Shown piece by piece: positions 23,183 to 30,722 of a DNA stretch of 64,000 bases. Position numbers and translations under genes: made by a program. The DNA lies in NCBI GenBank assembly GCA_031553495.1, contig JAVBLN010000042.1, positions 1 to 64,000 of the forward strand. The letters run 5' to 3'. Within the stretch, counting starts at the first letter, position 1; every line of letters starts with the position of its first letter. The stretch comes from Pinibacter sp031553495 (GTDB taxonomy: Bacteria; Bacteroidota; Bacteroidia; Chitinophagales; Chitinophagaceae). The notes beneath the pieces are model-generated. The model saw only the letters and a program-made list of their open reading frames with translations. It was not told where the DNA came from and searched no databases.

Positions 23183-23324
23183 GGGACCGGCGGTGGTTTT
23201 TACCAAGGTCATTGTTATTTTATTTTGGTCTTGGTGAAAGCTGTGATTTTTTATGGAACGAGCGACAGCTTTTCATGGCATCATCGTTGTGTCACTCACT
23301 TGTACGGCAGGAATGCTATGGAGC
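23183..23324 (-). repeat. core repeat, class I with 85-nt insert (orientation B)
   Basis: The normal centre and left direct repeat are present, but the right direct repeat is replaced by about 85 nt with its own hairpins (GAAAGCTGT...ACAGCTTTTC). Nearly identical, inverted, to 24756-24895 on the other side of the permease gene. Confidence 0.9.
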
Positions 23325-23326
23325 TG

Positions 23327-23396
23327 CCTCATCCCCAGCCCTTCTCCAAAGGAGAAGGGGAGCCGCGCACAAAGCGGATATTCGTAATCTCACCAA
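23327..23396 (+). repeat. family-2 palindromic repeat, copy c
   Basis: CCTTCTCC-AAA-GGAGAAGG hairpin with GCGCACAAAGCGGATATTCG. It directly abuts the core repeat, as at 17911. Confidence 0.85.
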
Positions 23397-23464
23397 TTTT
23401 TTTCAACTTTCTTCTCTTGTCGTTTTCAACGGCTGATGTATAAAGCATTTTCAATTTTCAACTC

Positions 23465-24553
23465 TCAACTCCTTACATTCAAAGCGTCTCTCAAGCCATT
23501 GCCCAGCAAATTAAATGCGAGCACAAGCAGCATTATGGCAAAGCCCGGCGCCAGTGCCAGCATGGGATTATGCGTTATAATGAAATTGTAGTTCTCTTTG
23601 ATCATTAGTCCCCAGCTTGGTTGTGGCGGCTGCACCCCCACTCCTAAGAAACTTAAGCCAGCCTCTATAACAATAGCAGATGCAAAATTAGATGCAGCTA
23701 TCACAAGTATTGGGCCCCAAATATTAGGAAGAATATGTTTGAAAATAATGCGCCTGTTACTAAAGCCTAAGGCTCTGGCTGCTTCCACATACTCAAGCTC
23801 ACGAACACTCAACACCTGCCCACGTACTATACGGGCCACACTCACCCACATGGTAAGGCCCACTGCAACAAATACCTGCCAAAAGCCTTTGCCTAAAACG
23901 AGCGTTATAGCAAACACCAGCAACAGGGTGGGAATGCTCCAAATTACATTGATGAGCCACATAATGACATCATCTACCCAGCCTCGATAATAGCCTGCCA
24001 AAGCTCCTGCTAAAATGCCTATGCTTAACGAAATGATAATAGCCACCAAGCCTACACCCAGGCTCACCCTGGCTCCAATGATCAACCTGCTGAGAATATC
24101 GCGGCCAAACTTATCAGTACCCAATAGAAATTTTTTCGTAACAAAATTTGATGTCACAGGTTGTAGCATTTGCTTTTTGGCAATAGCTACATCTTCGGTT
24201 ACGCCTTCATCAATATACTTTTTGTACACAATGCTGTCCGCGGTTACCGTGTAGGAAGTAATGGGTATATAAGTAAAAACATCCGGTTTGCCATAAAAAA
24301 AACTACCCGGGAAATTTGTATTATCGCTTATTCTTCCATTTTTTATTTTTATGAATTGCTGAGTAAAGCCGGGTTTTTTCCCTGCAATTTCCACAATCAT
24401 CCTGTTGGCATATGGCGATGAATCGGGAGCCAGCTTGTAAGCAAAAACAGCCATGAAAACAGCCAGCAAAATAATTATCACGCCAAATACAGCGCCTTTA
24501 TTTTTCCTTAGCTTTTTCCAGGTTATATATCGTAGCGATTCGCCTGCAGCCAT
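23465..24553 (-). CDS. ABC transporter permease, OppC/DppC type
   Basis: Inner-membrane permease of a peptide/nickel-type ABC importer. The N-terminal OppC segment (about residues 10-45) has the first helix. A large periplasmic loop of about 110 residues follows, then five helices (from about 160). The EAA loop that contacts the ATPase is EYVEAARALGFSNRRIIFKHILPN. The 362 residues exceed the usual 280-300 because of the long periplasmic insert, common in Bacteroidota. No partner permease, ATPase or binding protein lies nearby, so it is an orphan. It is bracketed by 142-bp inverted repeats (23183-23324 and 24756-24895). Confidence 0.92.
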   Translation of the reverse strand: MAAGESLRYITWKKLRKNKGAVFGVIIILLAVFMAVFAYKLAPDSSPYANRMIVEIAGKKPGFTQQFIKIKNGRISDNTNFPGSFFYGKPDVFTYIPITSYTVTADSIVYKKYIDEGVTEDVAIAKKQMLQPVTSNFVTKKFLLGTDKFGRDILSRLIIGARVSLGVGLVAIIISLSIGILAGALAGYYRGWVDDVIMWLINVIWSIPTLLLVFAITLVLGKGFWQVFVAVGLTMWVSVARIVRGQVLSVRELEYVEAARALGFSNRRIIFKHILPNIWGPILVIAASNFASAIVIEAGLSFLGVGVQPPQPSWGLMIKENYNFIITHNPMLALAPGFAIMLLVLAFNLLGNGLRDALNVRS

Positions 24554-25033
24554 ATTTTGAAGGTATGATAAAGTTTGGGTTGCAGAAATAATTTGCGTGA
24601 TTAATATTTTGTCTGAATTTGGATTTATCAGATTATGGGATTAACGGATTTTGCATTCAAGCTTTAATAAATGGAGAGTGGAGAATTGAGAGTGGAGAGT
24701 GCTTTAATCACTGGTTGCAAGCCAACACAAAAGCACCAGCAACCAACAACCACCCGCTCCATAGCATTCCTGCCGCACAAGTGAGTGACACAACGATGAT
24801 GCCATGAAAAGCTGTCGCTCGTTCCATAAAAAATCACAGCTTTCACCAAGACCAAAATAAAATAACAATGACCTTGGTAAAAACTACTGCCGGTACACAA
24901 AAAAATCTTAACTATTTACGCATCATTTCATCAGGAGAAATAGCACAAATTTTCACCGGGATCGGATGTGTGCTTACTTGAAAATTGATAACTTTATTTT
25001 AAAGCAAATTTGCGCAACATTAAAACACAACTC
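24554..25033. other. repeat-rich spacer upstream of the permease gene
   Basis: This 480-bp gap holds heptamer-type sequence (24671-24755) and the expanded core repeat (24756-24895). Nothing else is recognised. Confidence 0.6.
24756..24895 (+). repeat. core repeat, class I with 85-nt insert (orientation A)
   Basis: Inverted partner of 23183-23324, differing at only a few positions; it includes GATGATGCCATGAAAAGCTG and CAATGACCTTGGTAAAA. Confidence 0.9.
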
Positions 25034-25567
25034 ATGAAAACAAAATGGTTAATGGCTGTAGCATTCTATTGCCTTTGCTGCACGTCTTTACCGGCTCAAA
25101 GCAGGTATAATGAAGAAAAGCCGCCTGCAATGTTATATGGTGGCGCCGGAATGGGTTTTGACTACGGAGGTTTTGGTTTGAAAGCAGAATATTTGCCGGT
25201 GAAATATGTGGGCATATTCGGTGGTATTGGTTATAACCTGGCACAGATGGGCTATAATGCAGGTTTGTCATTTAAAGTTTTGCCCGACAAAAAAGTAACA
25301 CCGGCAATAGCGGCAATGTATGGTTATAATGCCGTAATAAAAATAACCGGTGCTATAGAAGAAACTACTACTTATTATGGTTTTACTTTTGGCGCCGGAG
25401 TGGATATTAAAATGGGAAGAAAAGGAAACAAACTTAGCACCTACCTATGGGTTCCTGTAAGATCAACAGATTTTAAGAATGATTACGATTATGCAAGAGA
25501 ATATTACAATCTTTCTGTCATTACCCCGGTAAACGCGAGTGTGGGATTTAATTTCGCTTTAAACTAA
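25034..25567 (+). CDS. hypothetical outer-membrane beta-barrel protein
   Basis: Not assigned to a named family. The start is placed at the ATG at 25034 (MKTKWLMAVAFYCLCCTSLPAQS), which begins directly with a signal peptide; the open frame continues upstream to a TTG. The 177-residue protein is rich in Gly, Tyr and alternating aromatic strands (MLYGGAGMGFDYGGFGLKAEYLPVKYVGIFGGIGYN, SVGFNFALN at the end), as in small eight-strand barrels of Bacteroidota. It is convergent with the GT2 gene, with which it shares a 1-bp gap. Confidence 0.8.
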   Translation: MKTKWLMAVAFYCLCCTSLPAQSRYNEEKPPAMLYGGAGMGFDYGGFGLKAEYLPVKYVGIFGGIGYNLAQMGYNAGLSFKVLPDKKVTPAIAAMYGYNAVIKITGAIEETTTYYGFTFGAGVDIKMGRKGNKLSTYLWVPVRSTDFKNDYDYAREYYNLSVITPVNASVGFNFALN

Positions 25568-25568
25568 A

Positions 25569-26711
25569 TTATTTAACCCGGCGGCCTTTCCATTCGTATT
25601 TGCCAAATTTTCCAAGAAATCCGGCTATGACTGTGTATACTATATGAACCGGTTGCAAGTAAACAAAATAGCTCATTAGCTTTTGTAATCCGAAAAAAGA
25701 GGCTACGCCGCTTACAAATGAGTACTCTACAACAGTTTTTGTAAATACCAGGATGAAAAAATAAGCCAGGTATTCAATAGACTGAATACTGTAAATAAGT
25801 GTGAGTAATAAAGCGAGATTAAGGAAGTACACCAGAAACAGTACATTGGTAATTCTTATATCATCATACTTTCCCGCCTTGCTTGCCCAACGTATGCGCT
25901 GAAGAAAAAACGCTTTCCATGTTGTGGCGGGTTGAGTTGTAACTATGGCATTCTCCGATTTCAAAAAGAAAAACCTGTTAGGATAACGCTGTACGATTTT
26001 ATGCATCAGCAACATATCGTCGCCGCTGGCAATGTTATCGACATTCTTAAAACCCTCCACTTCATAAAAAACTTTCTTTGTGTAGGCGAGATTTGCTCCG
26101 TTGCACATTGAGTGAAATTTACGGTAAACCGATGCGCCTGTAATGCCTTGCAGTATGAGAAAATCGAGTGTTTGAAAAAAAGAAAGCAGTCCTTTTTTCA
26201 ATGCTATTCTTACAGGAGCCGCAATTAACACAGCGCCGGTCTTATTTTGAAAATCCGCAACAGTATGCAGCCAGTCCGCACCCGCCACACAATCGGCATC
26301 TGTAGTTACAATTAATTCACCGGTTGATTGCGAAATGGCTATTTCAATCGCTTTCTTTTTGTAAGAGTTTATTTCATCCGCATTTACATGATCTGCAAGA
26401 TTTATAAGCTTTACATTATGCAATTCAAATGATCTTACTATTTGCTCCGTTGCATCGGTTGAATGATCGTTAACTACAATGATCTCCAGCAGCGCTTTCG
26501 GATAGTTTTGCGCTACAATAGATTGCAGGCACAAAGCAATATTTTCTTCTTCATTTCTTGCAGGAATGATAACAGATATTTTTAATGAAGGCTCAAAACC
26601 TTCCACATCACTACTCCGGAACATTGGAAGCTGCTTCCAGCCTTTATTATAGAAAGCAATAAGAAAAGCATATAGAATAAGCAAAAGTATCGACGCATAA
26701 AATAGTAACAT
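25569..26711 (-). CDS. glycosyltransferase family 2, membrane-bound
   Basis: Transfers sugars from activated donors for an envelope glycan. The start is the ATG at 26711 (MLLFYASILLLILYAF), giving 380 residues; the frame opens at an upstream TTG. An N-terminal helix leads into the GT-A domain: VIIPARNEEENIALCLQSI, VVNDHSTDATE, TTDADCVAGADWLHT (the DxD-type metal site) and QRIRWASKAGKYDD (QxxRW). Two or three helices follow at the C-terminus. It is adjacent to the hydrolase gene at 26735 and could be co-transcribed with it. The acceptor is not predictable. Confidence 0.9.
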   Translation of the reverse strand: MLLFYASILLLILYAFLIAFYNKGWKQLPMFRSSDVEGFEPSLKISVIIPARNEEENIALCLQSIVAQNYPKALLEIIVVNDHSTDATEQIVRSFELHNVKLINLADHVNADEINSYKKKAIEIAISQSTGELIVTTDADCVAGADWLHTVADFQNKTGAVLIAAPVRIALKKGLLSFFQTLDFLILQGITGASVYRKFHSMCNGANLAYTKKVFYEVEGFKNVDNIASGDDMLLMHKIVQRYPNRFFFLKSENAIVTTQPATTWKAFFLQRIRWASKAGKYDDIRITNVLFLVYFLNLALLLTLIYSIQSIEYLAYFFILVFTKTVVEYSFVSGVASFFGLQKLMSYFVYLQPVHIVYTVIAGFLGKFGKYEWKGRRVK

Positions 26712-26734
26712 ATAGCAAAAGTAAGAAAGCAATA

Positions 26735-27547
26735 TCAGTTGCGCAGTTGTTCTGCCAGTATATCCGCATATTGCCTACGCAGTAAATGGTGGCCCGAACT
26801 AATTACAGTGAGTTTGCAAAGATGTTGTAAACTTTTGCAAAATTTGGTAGCATGCCTTTTAAGAATAAGCCGGTCAAACTTTCCGAAAACCAATCTTACA
26901 GGCGTTTGACAGGTGTGTGCCGCCTGGATTATTTTCCGAAATCGCGGATTACATTTTCTAAAACAAGTCCACCGCAAATACAATTGTTTGCGGCGCTCGC
27001 TGTTTTTTAAATAAAACCGTGCAAGTTTTAAAACACCAAAATTGATAATTCGCCGTGCAAATAAAAAATCGGCCAACCTCAATAACCACACAGGTTTCAC
27101 CACCGTAAACCGGAAAATTTTATTGCCGATATATGTACGTGTTGCCAGCCAGTACCAGTAGTTATTAGTAAACCCATCCGCAGCTAAAAGTACCAGTTTA
27201 TCCACCTTATGCGGCATGTGTTCGTACAGCGACAAAGCGATGCGGCCACCAATACTATACCCCAATAATGTGAAGTGAACAGAAGATATTTTTTCCCTCA
27301 AAAAAATTATGTTGATTATTTTTTCCCAATCCAGGCCGGTAATTGCTTTATGTTCATTCCAAATAGTTTTTCCGTGATACGGCAAATCGATACAAATAGA
27401 AATAAATTCGGGAACCGCTTCGCAAATAGATCTAAAAGTAAAACAGTTTTCATCATAACCGTGAAGGCATATCAATACTTTATCTCCTTTGCCATGGCAG
27501 GTATAGTGAATTAAAGAAGAAAAATATGATATTGTTTTAGAGTTCAC
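26735..27547 (-). CDS. alpha/beta hydrolase
   Basis: Serine hydrolase of unknown substrate, 270 residues. An oxyanion-type HGYDENCFTF stretch (residues 29-38) is followed by the nucleophile elbow GYSIGG (about 95-100, Ser central). A late aspartate (GKFDRL, about 218-222) and histidine (SGHHLLRRQY, near 255) complete the triad. The start is GTG at 27547, since no suitable ATG is near. It is immediately upstream of the GT2 gene on the same strand. Confidence 0.85.
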   Translation of the reverse strand: MNSKTISYFSSLIHYTCHGKGDKVLICLHGYDENCFTFRSICEAVPEFISICIDLPYHGKTIWNEHKAITGLDWEKIINIIFLREKISSVHFTLLGYSIGGRIALSLYEHMPHKVDKLVLLAADGFTNNYWYWLATRTYIGNKIFRFTVVKPVWLLRLADFLFARRIINFGVLKLARFYLKNSERRKQLYLRWTCFRKCNPRFRKIIQAAHTCQTPVRLVFGKFDRLILKRHATKFCKSLQHLCKLTVISSGHHLLRRQYADILAEQLRN

Positions 27548-27632
27548 GGTATCGTGAGTTTATACCGAATGTAGGAATAAAATCACTAATCCTGTATTTT
27601 GCAGTCATGTAATTTCATGAATTTTTATTATG

Positions 27633-27703
27633 GCACCAGCGGTATAACCCTGATGGGGCTTACGTTGCGTCGCACACTTGTGCGGTAGTAATACTATTGA
27701 GCG
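27633..27703 (-). repeat. core intergenic repeat, class II (orientation B)
   Basis: CTTACGTTGCGTCGCACACTT centre with TGCGGTAGTAATACTATTG. The left part is degenerate. Confidence 0.75.
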
Positions 27704-27714
27704 AGTTAATTGTT

Positions 27715-27773
27715 GGTTGTTGGTGTGCCTTCGCACGATAGCCGCCCTACACACGCAACAACGGCAACTCCCA
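27715..27773 (+). repeat. family-4 repeat, copy a
   Basis: About 58 bp (TTGGTGTGCCTTC..., CGCCCTACACACGCAACAAC) recurring at 59797-59854, both times shortly after a class II core repeat. Confidence 0.8.
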
Positions 27774-27905
27774 ACCATTCCTGTTTAATACAGATTCTCT
27801 ACTGCCAACCGCCTACTGCCCACTGCCTACTGCCAACAGTGTATAAAGCATTCTCAATTCTCAACTCAATAACTTTACCTTTGCGTGCAATTTTGAAACA
27901 CAATC

Positions 27906-28382
27906 ATGACGCATTTACAAGAAGGAGAAAAAGCACCCGCATTTACAGGAACAGATCAGGATGGCAAAAAAATTTCCCTCTCAGATTATAAAGGGAAGAA
28001 GTTGATCCTGTTCTTTTATCCGCAGGATTTGACGCCGGCCTGCACAGTTGAATCATGCAACCTGCGAGATAATTACGGCTTGCTTAAGCAACACGGCTTT
28101 GAAGTGTTGGGCATAAGCCCCGATGATGAAAAATCGCATTTGAAATTCAAAGAAAAACATCAACTGCCTTTTTCATTAATTGCAGATACAGACCGCATAA
28201 TTATTGATAAATATGGGGTTTGGGGCGAAAAGCAATTATATGGCAGAAAATATATTGGCCTTCACCGCACCACTTTTGTAATTGATGAAAAAGGAATAAT
28301 CCGGAGAATATTTCTCCGTCCCAAAAACAAGCAACATGCAGAGGAGATAATTGCTGCAAAAATTACATCCAACAGTCTGTGA
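27906..28382 (+). CDS. bcp: thioredoxin-dependent thiol peroxidase Bcp
   Basis: Peroxiredoxin that reduces hydroperoxides. The peroxidatic Cys46 and resolving Cys51 are in DLTPACTVESC, typical of the BCP/PrxQ type. The GISPDDEKSHLKFKEKHQLPFSLIAD block is well conserved, and the 158-residue length is normal. No signal peptide, so cytoplasmic. The start is the ATG at 27906. Confidence 0.95.
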   Translation: MTHLQEGEKAPAFTGTDQDGKKISLSDYKGKKLILFFYPQDLTPACTVESCNLRDNYGLLKQHGFEVLGISPDDEKSHLKFKEKHQLPFSLIADTDRIIIDKYGVWGEKQLYGRKYIGLHRTTFVIDEKGIIRRIFLRPKNKQHAEEIIAAKITSNSL

Positions 28383-28442
28383 TATATACCGGTGTAATCT
28401 ATGGCTAATATCTAACCTCAAATTCATTAAATTTGCGCCCTT

Positions 28443-29153
28443 ATGGGTCAGAAAAAGTTGCAGCGGTTTGAAGCTATTAAATCCTTCCCTAACGTATTAC
28501 AATATCCACTGGATATGCAGGGCAATTGGAAAACGTTTTTTAAAAATGAGAATCCACTTGCTCTTGAGCTGGCTTGTGGAAAAGGAGAATACACTGTAGG
28601 CTTGGCTGCCCTTTACCCACATCAAAATTTTATAGGCGTTGATCTTAAAGGCAACCGCATTTATATAGGCGCTAAAAAATGTATTGAACAAAACCTCACC
28701 AACGCCGCCTTTTTACGTACGCATATTGATAAGATCAATAATTATTTTGCCGAAGGCGAGGTAAGCGAAATCTGGATTACTTTTCCCGATCCGCATTTGC
28801 GCATATCACGTGCAAAAAAAAGGCTTACGCATCCTAATTTTCTACGGCTTTATCAAAAAATTTTGAAACCGGGCGGTGTTATACACTTAAAAACCGATTC
28901 TCCCGTTTTATATAAGTTCACGCTACTGGTAATTGAAATGTATAACTTGCAATTGCTTGAAAAAGATGATGATGTGTACGCTAAAGAAAATGTGCGTGAA
29001 GAATTAAAAATAAAAACCCATTACGAAAAACTGGATATTGCTCAAAGCAACCGTATTCATTATATTAGATTCCGGTTGCCCGCAGAGCCATTATCCAACA
29101 TTGACAAATCATTACAAGAACGTGTAAGAGAGTATGAAGAAGAAGTTGATTGA
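28443..29153 (+). CDS. trmB: tRNA (guanine-N7-)-methyltransferase TrmB
   Basis: Methylates G46 in the variable loop of tRNAs using SAM. The SAM-binding motif is ELACGKGEYTVGLA (about residues 40-53), followed by FIGVDLKGNRIYIGAKKC. The catalytic block is ITFPDPHLRISRAKKRLTHPNFL. The length is 236. It overlaps the next gene (DUF5522) by 20 bp, so the two are probably co-translated. Confidence 0.95.
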   Translation: MGQKKLQRFEAIKSFPNVLQYPLDMQGNWKTFFKNENPLALELACGKGEYTVGLAALYPHQNFIGVDLKGNRIYIGAKKCIEQNLTNAAFLRTHIDKINNYFAEGEVSEIWITFPDPHLRISRAKKRLTHPNFLRLYQKILKPGGVIHLKTDSPVLYKFTLLVIEMYNLQLLEKDDDVYAKENVREELKIKTHYEKLDIAQSNRIHYIRFRLPAEPLSNIDKSLQERVREYEEEVD

Positions 29154-29382
29154 AGGCCTTGATTTTTATTATAACGAACAAGGCTTTATAGTACTTACTG
29201 AAAAATATCATTTGGAAAGAGGCCACTGTTGCGGCAACGGTTGCAAGCACTGTCCATATGATCATGAAAACGTACCGGAACCTAAACGGGAAAACCTTTT
29301 AGAACTTCGTAAATATGAGTACCGGCAAAAAGAAACAGCCAATACGGCAAAAGCTGTCAGCTATCAACCCATCAGGAAATAA
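29134..29382 (+). CDS. DUF5522 small cysteine-rich protein
   Basis: An 82-residue protein with a CCGNGCKHCPY core (Cys at about 31, 32, 36 and 39) likely to bind a metal. DUF5522-like proteins are small and uncharacterised. It overlaps trmB by 20 bp at the start and the ATL gene by 68 bp at the end, giving a compact three-gene unit. Function unknown. Confidence 0.85.
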   Translation: MKKKLIEGLDFYYNEQGFIVLTEKYHLERGHCCGNGCKHCPYDHENVPEPKRENLLELRKYEYRQKETANTAKAVSYQPIRK

Positions 29383-29707
29383 AGATGAAAATTTCTTTGA
29401 ACTGGTGTATGCTGTAGCGCGGCAAATTCCTAAAGGTCGCGTTACCTCTTATGGCGCAATCGCCGCCTGCATTGGCGCAAAATCATCCTCACGCATGGTA
29501 GGCTGGGCAATGAATGGCGCAGGCCGCATAAAACCTAAAGTACCGGCGCACCGTGTAGTGAACAGGCTCGGACATTTAACCGGTAAATATCATTTTGCAA
29601 CACCCACTCTTATGCAGGAGTTATTGGAAAAAGAAGGTATAAAAATAGAAAACGACCATGTGGCAGATTTTAAAAAAGTATTTTGGGATCCCGCTTCCGA
29701 ACTGTGA
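29315..29707 (+). CDS. alkyltransferase-like (ATL) protein, MGMT family
   Basis: DNA-repair protein related to O6-alkylguanine methyltransferase. The DNA-binding half is clear (IPKGRVTSYGAIAACIG, residues 38-54; SSRMVGWAMN). The active-site PCHR is VPAHR with Ala78 in place of Cys, the hallmark of ATL proteins. These bind alkylated bases and recruit nucleotide-excision repair instead of accepting the alkyl group. The 130-residue length fits ATL. It overlaps the DUF5522 gene by 68 bp in another frame. Confidence 0.92.
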   Translation: MSTGKKKQPIRQKLSAINPSGNKDENFFELVYAVARQIPKGRVTSYGAIAACIGAKSSSRMVGWAMNGAGRIKPKVPAHRVVNRLGHLTGKYHFATPTLMQELLEKEGIKIENDHVADFKKVFWDPASEL

Positions 29708-29769
29708 TTTTCCCGGAATCCCAATGCTGCATTCTATAAATCGCTAAAGCAATAACTGCATTTCAAATC

Positions 29770-30243
29770 TCAAATTTGTCCGCTCCCATCAAGTTGGGCA
29801 GTTTCTTCTTTGCTTAGTTTCAGCAATAACACTACCCTGCTTTTGAAAGGATTTTGTGAACCCATAACAAATACCAATACAGCGAAAAGCCCCATGAATG
29901 CAAAGTTCGCGGTAATAATGTAGCATATAACGCAAACCAGGGCAGGCACGGCAAGAAACGTCCAGAAGACAACTGATACCTTTGCGAACGCATTCATTTT
30001 CTCTTGTGCAGAAAAATTACTATCTCTTAATTGAAACACTTTCCTATTGTATATCCTTGCACCTGCAAATCCTCCCACAACCGACATCAAAACCGCCACC
30101 AATTGCAATGCCCTGTCAAGTTGCAGGTTTTTAATCATGTGCTTTTGCAAAACCAATACCACTACCAACGCCACTATAGCCAATCCGATTTGTGATATCA
30201 ATAACGCTCTATAGCGCTTCTGTAATTGTTTGAATTGATTCAT
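29770..30243 (-). CDS. hypothetical four-helix membrane protein
   Basis: Not recognised. The 157-residue protein has four hydrophobic segments (about residues 14-31, 43-60, 90-110 and 114-131), with a charged cytoplasmic loop (YNRKVFQLRDSNFSAQEKMNA) in the middle. Both ends are charged. Start ATG at 30243. It is convergent with the ATL gene. Confidence 0.75.
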   Translation of the reverse strand: MNQFKQLQKRYRALLISQIGLAIVALVVVLVLQKHMIKNLQLDRALQLVAVLMSVVGGFAGARIYNRKVFQLRDSNFSAQEKMNAFAKVSVVFWTFLAVPALVCVICYIITANFAFMGLFAVLVFVMGSQNPFKSRVVLLLKLSKEETAQLDGSGQI

Positions 30244-30347
30244 TTTTGAAACAGTTATATCTACGTGTGTGCAAATCTATTATAAAGTCAAAAGTTAAAA
30301 GTCAAAATTTTCAGGACAGTTTTGCTATTTACTTTGATATATTTTTG

Positions 30348-30417
30348 GGAACCGGCGGTAGTGCTACTATTAAGCATCGTTGTGTCACTCACTTGTACGG
30401 TAGTATTGCTATTGAGC
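30348..30417 (-). repeat. core intergenic repeat, class I (orientation B)
   Basis: Complete copy; left arm of an inverted pair with 30578-30648. Confidence 0.93.
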
Positions 30418-30577
30418 AAGTGGGCAATAGGCAGAGGGCGGTAAGTTGCCGGTAACCGGCAACTATCCAGGCTTGTAAGTTAGGTGTCCTACACCTTAAA
30501 GGTGTAAGATACCTGTGTATACTGATTTCTGATTTTTGAATTCTCTACTGCCAACCGCCCTCTACCTACTGCCAACT

Positions 30578-30648
30578 GCTCAATAGCAATACTACCGTAC
30601 AAGTGAGTGACACAACAGAAGCTACATAGTAGCACTACCGCCGGTTCC
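30578..30648 (+). repeat. core intergenic repeat, class I (orientation A)
   Basis: Right arm of the inverted pair. The centre ends ACACAACAGAAGCTACATAG, deviating from the usual CGATGCTTAATAG. Confidence 0.9.
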
Positions 30649-30722
30649 ATAAATAAAAAAACAAAAAACTTCGGGTTCCTTTGTTTTATTATAATCATGA
30701 ATTTTTAAAGTGGCTTACCGAA

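Larger units (their letters stand above)
22902..23464. other. repeat-rich spacer after the Lrp gene
   Basis: This 563-bp stretch holds a terminator, a family-3 fragment (23008-23055), heptamer-type sequence (23070-23152), an expanded core repeat (23183-23324) and a family-2 repeat (23327-23396). No gene is seen. Confidence 0.6.
27548..27905. other. repeat-rich divergent spacer
   Basis: This 358-bp gap holds a class II core repeat (27633-27703), a family-4 repeat (27715-27773) and a CTGCC-type heptamer tract (27795-27840). No gene is seen. Confidence 0.6.
30244..30722. other. spacer with inverted pair of core repeats
   Basis: This 479-bp gap contains two core repeats facing each other (30348-30417 and 30578-30648). 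Between them lie two more palindromes: AGTTGCCGGT-A-ACCGGCAACT (about 30446-30466) and TACACCTT-A-AAGGTGTA (about 30490-30506). No gene. Confidence 0.65.

Noticed and set aside
23183..24895. Insertion sequence around the permease
   Set aside because: The inverted repeats are members of the dispersed family and no transposase lies between them.
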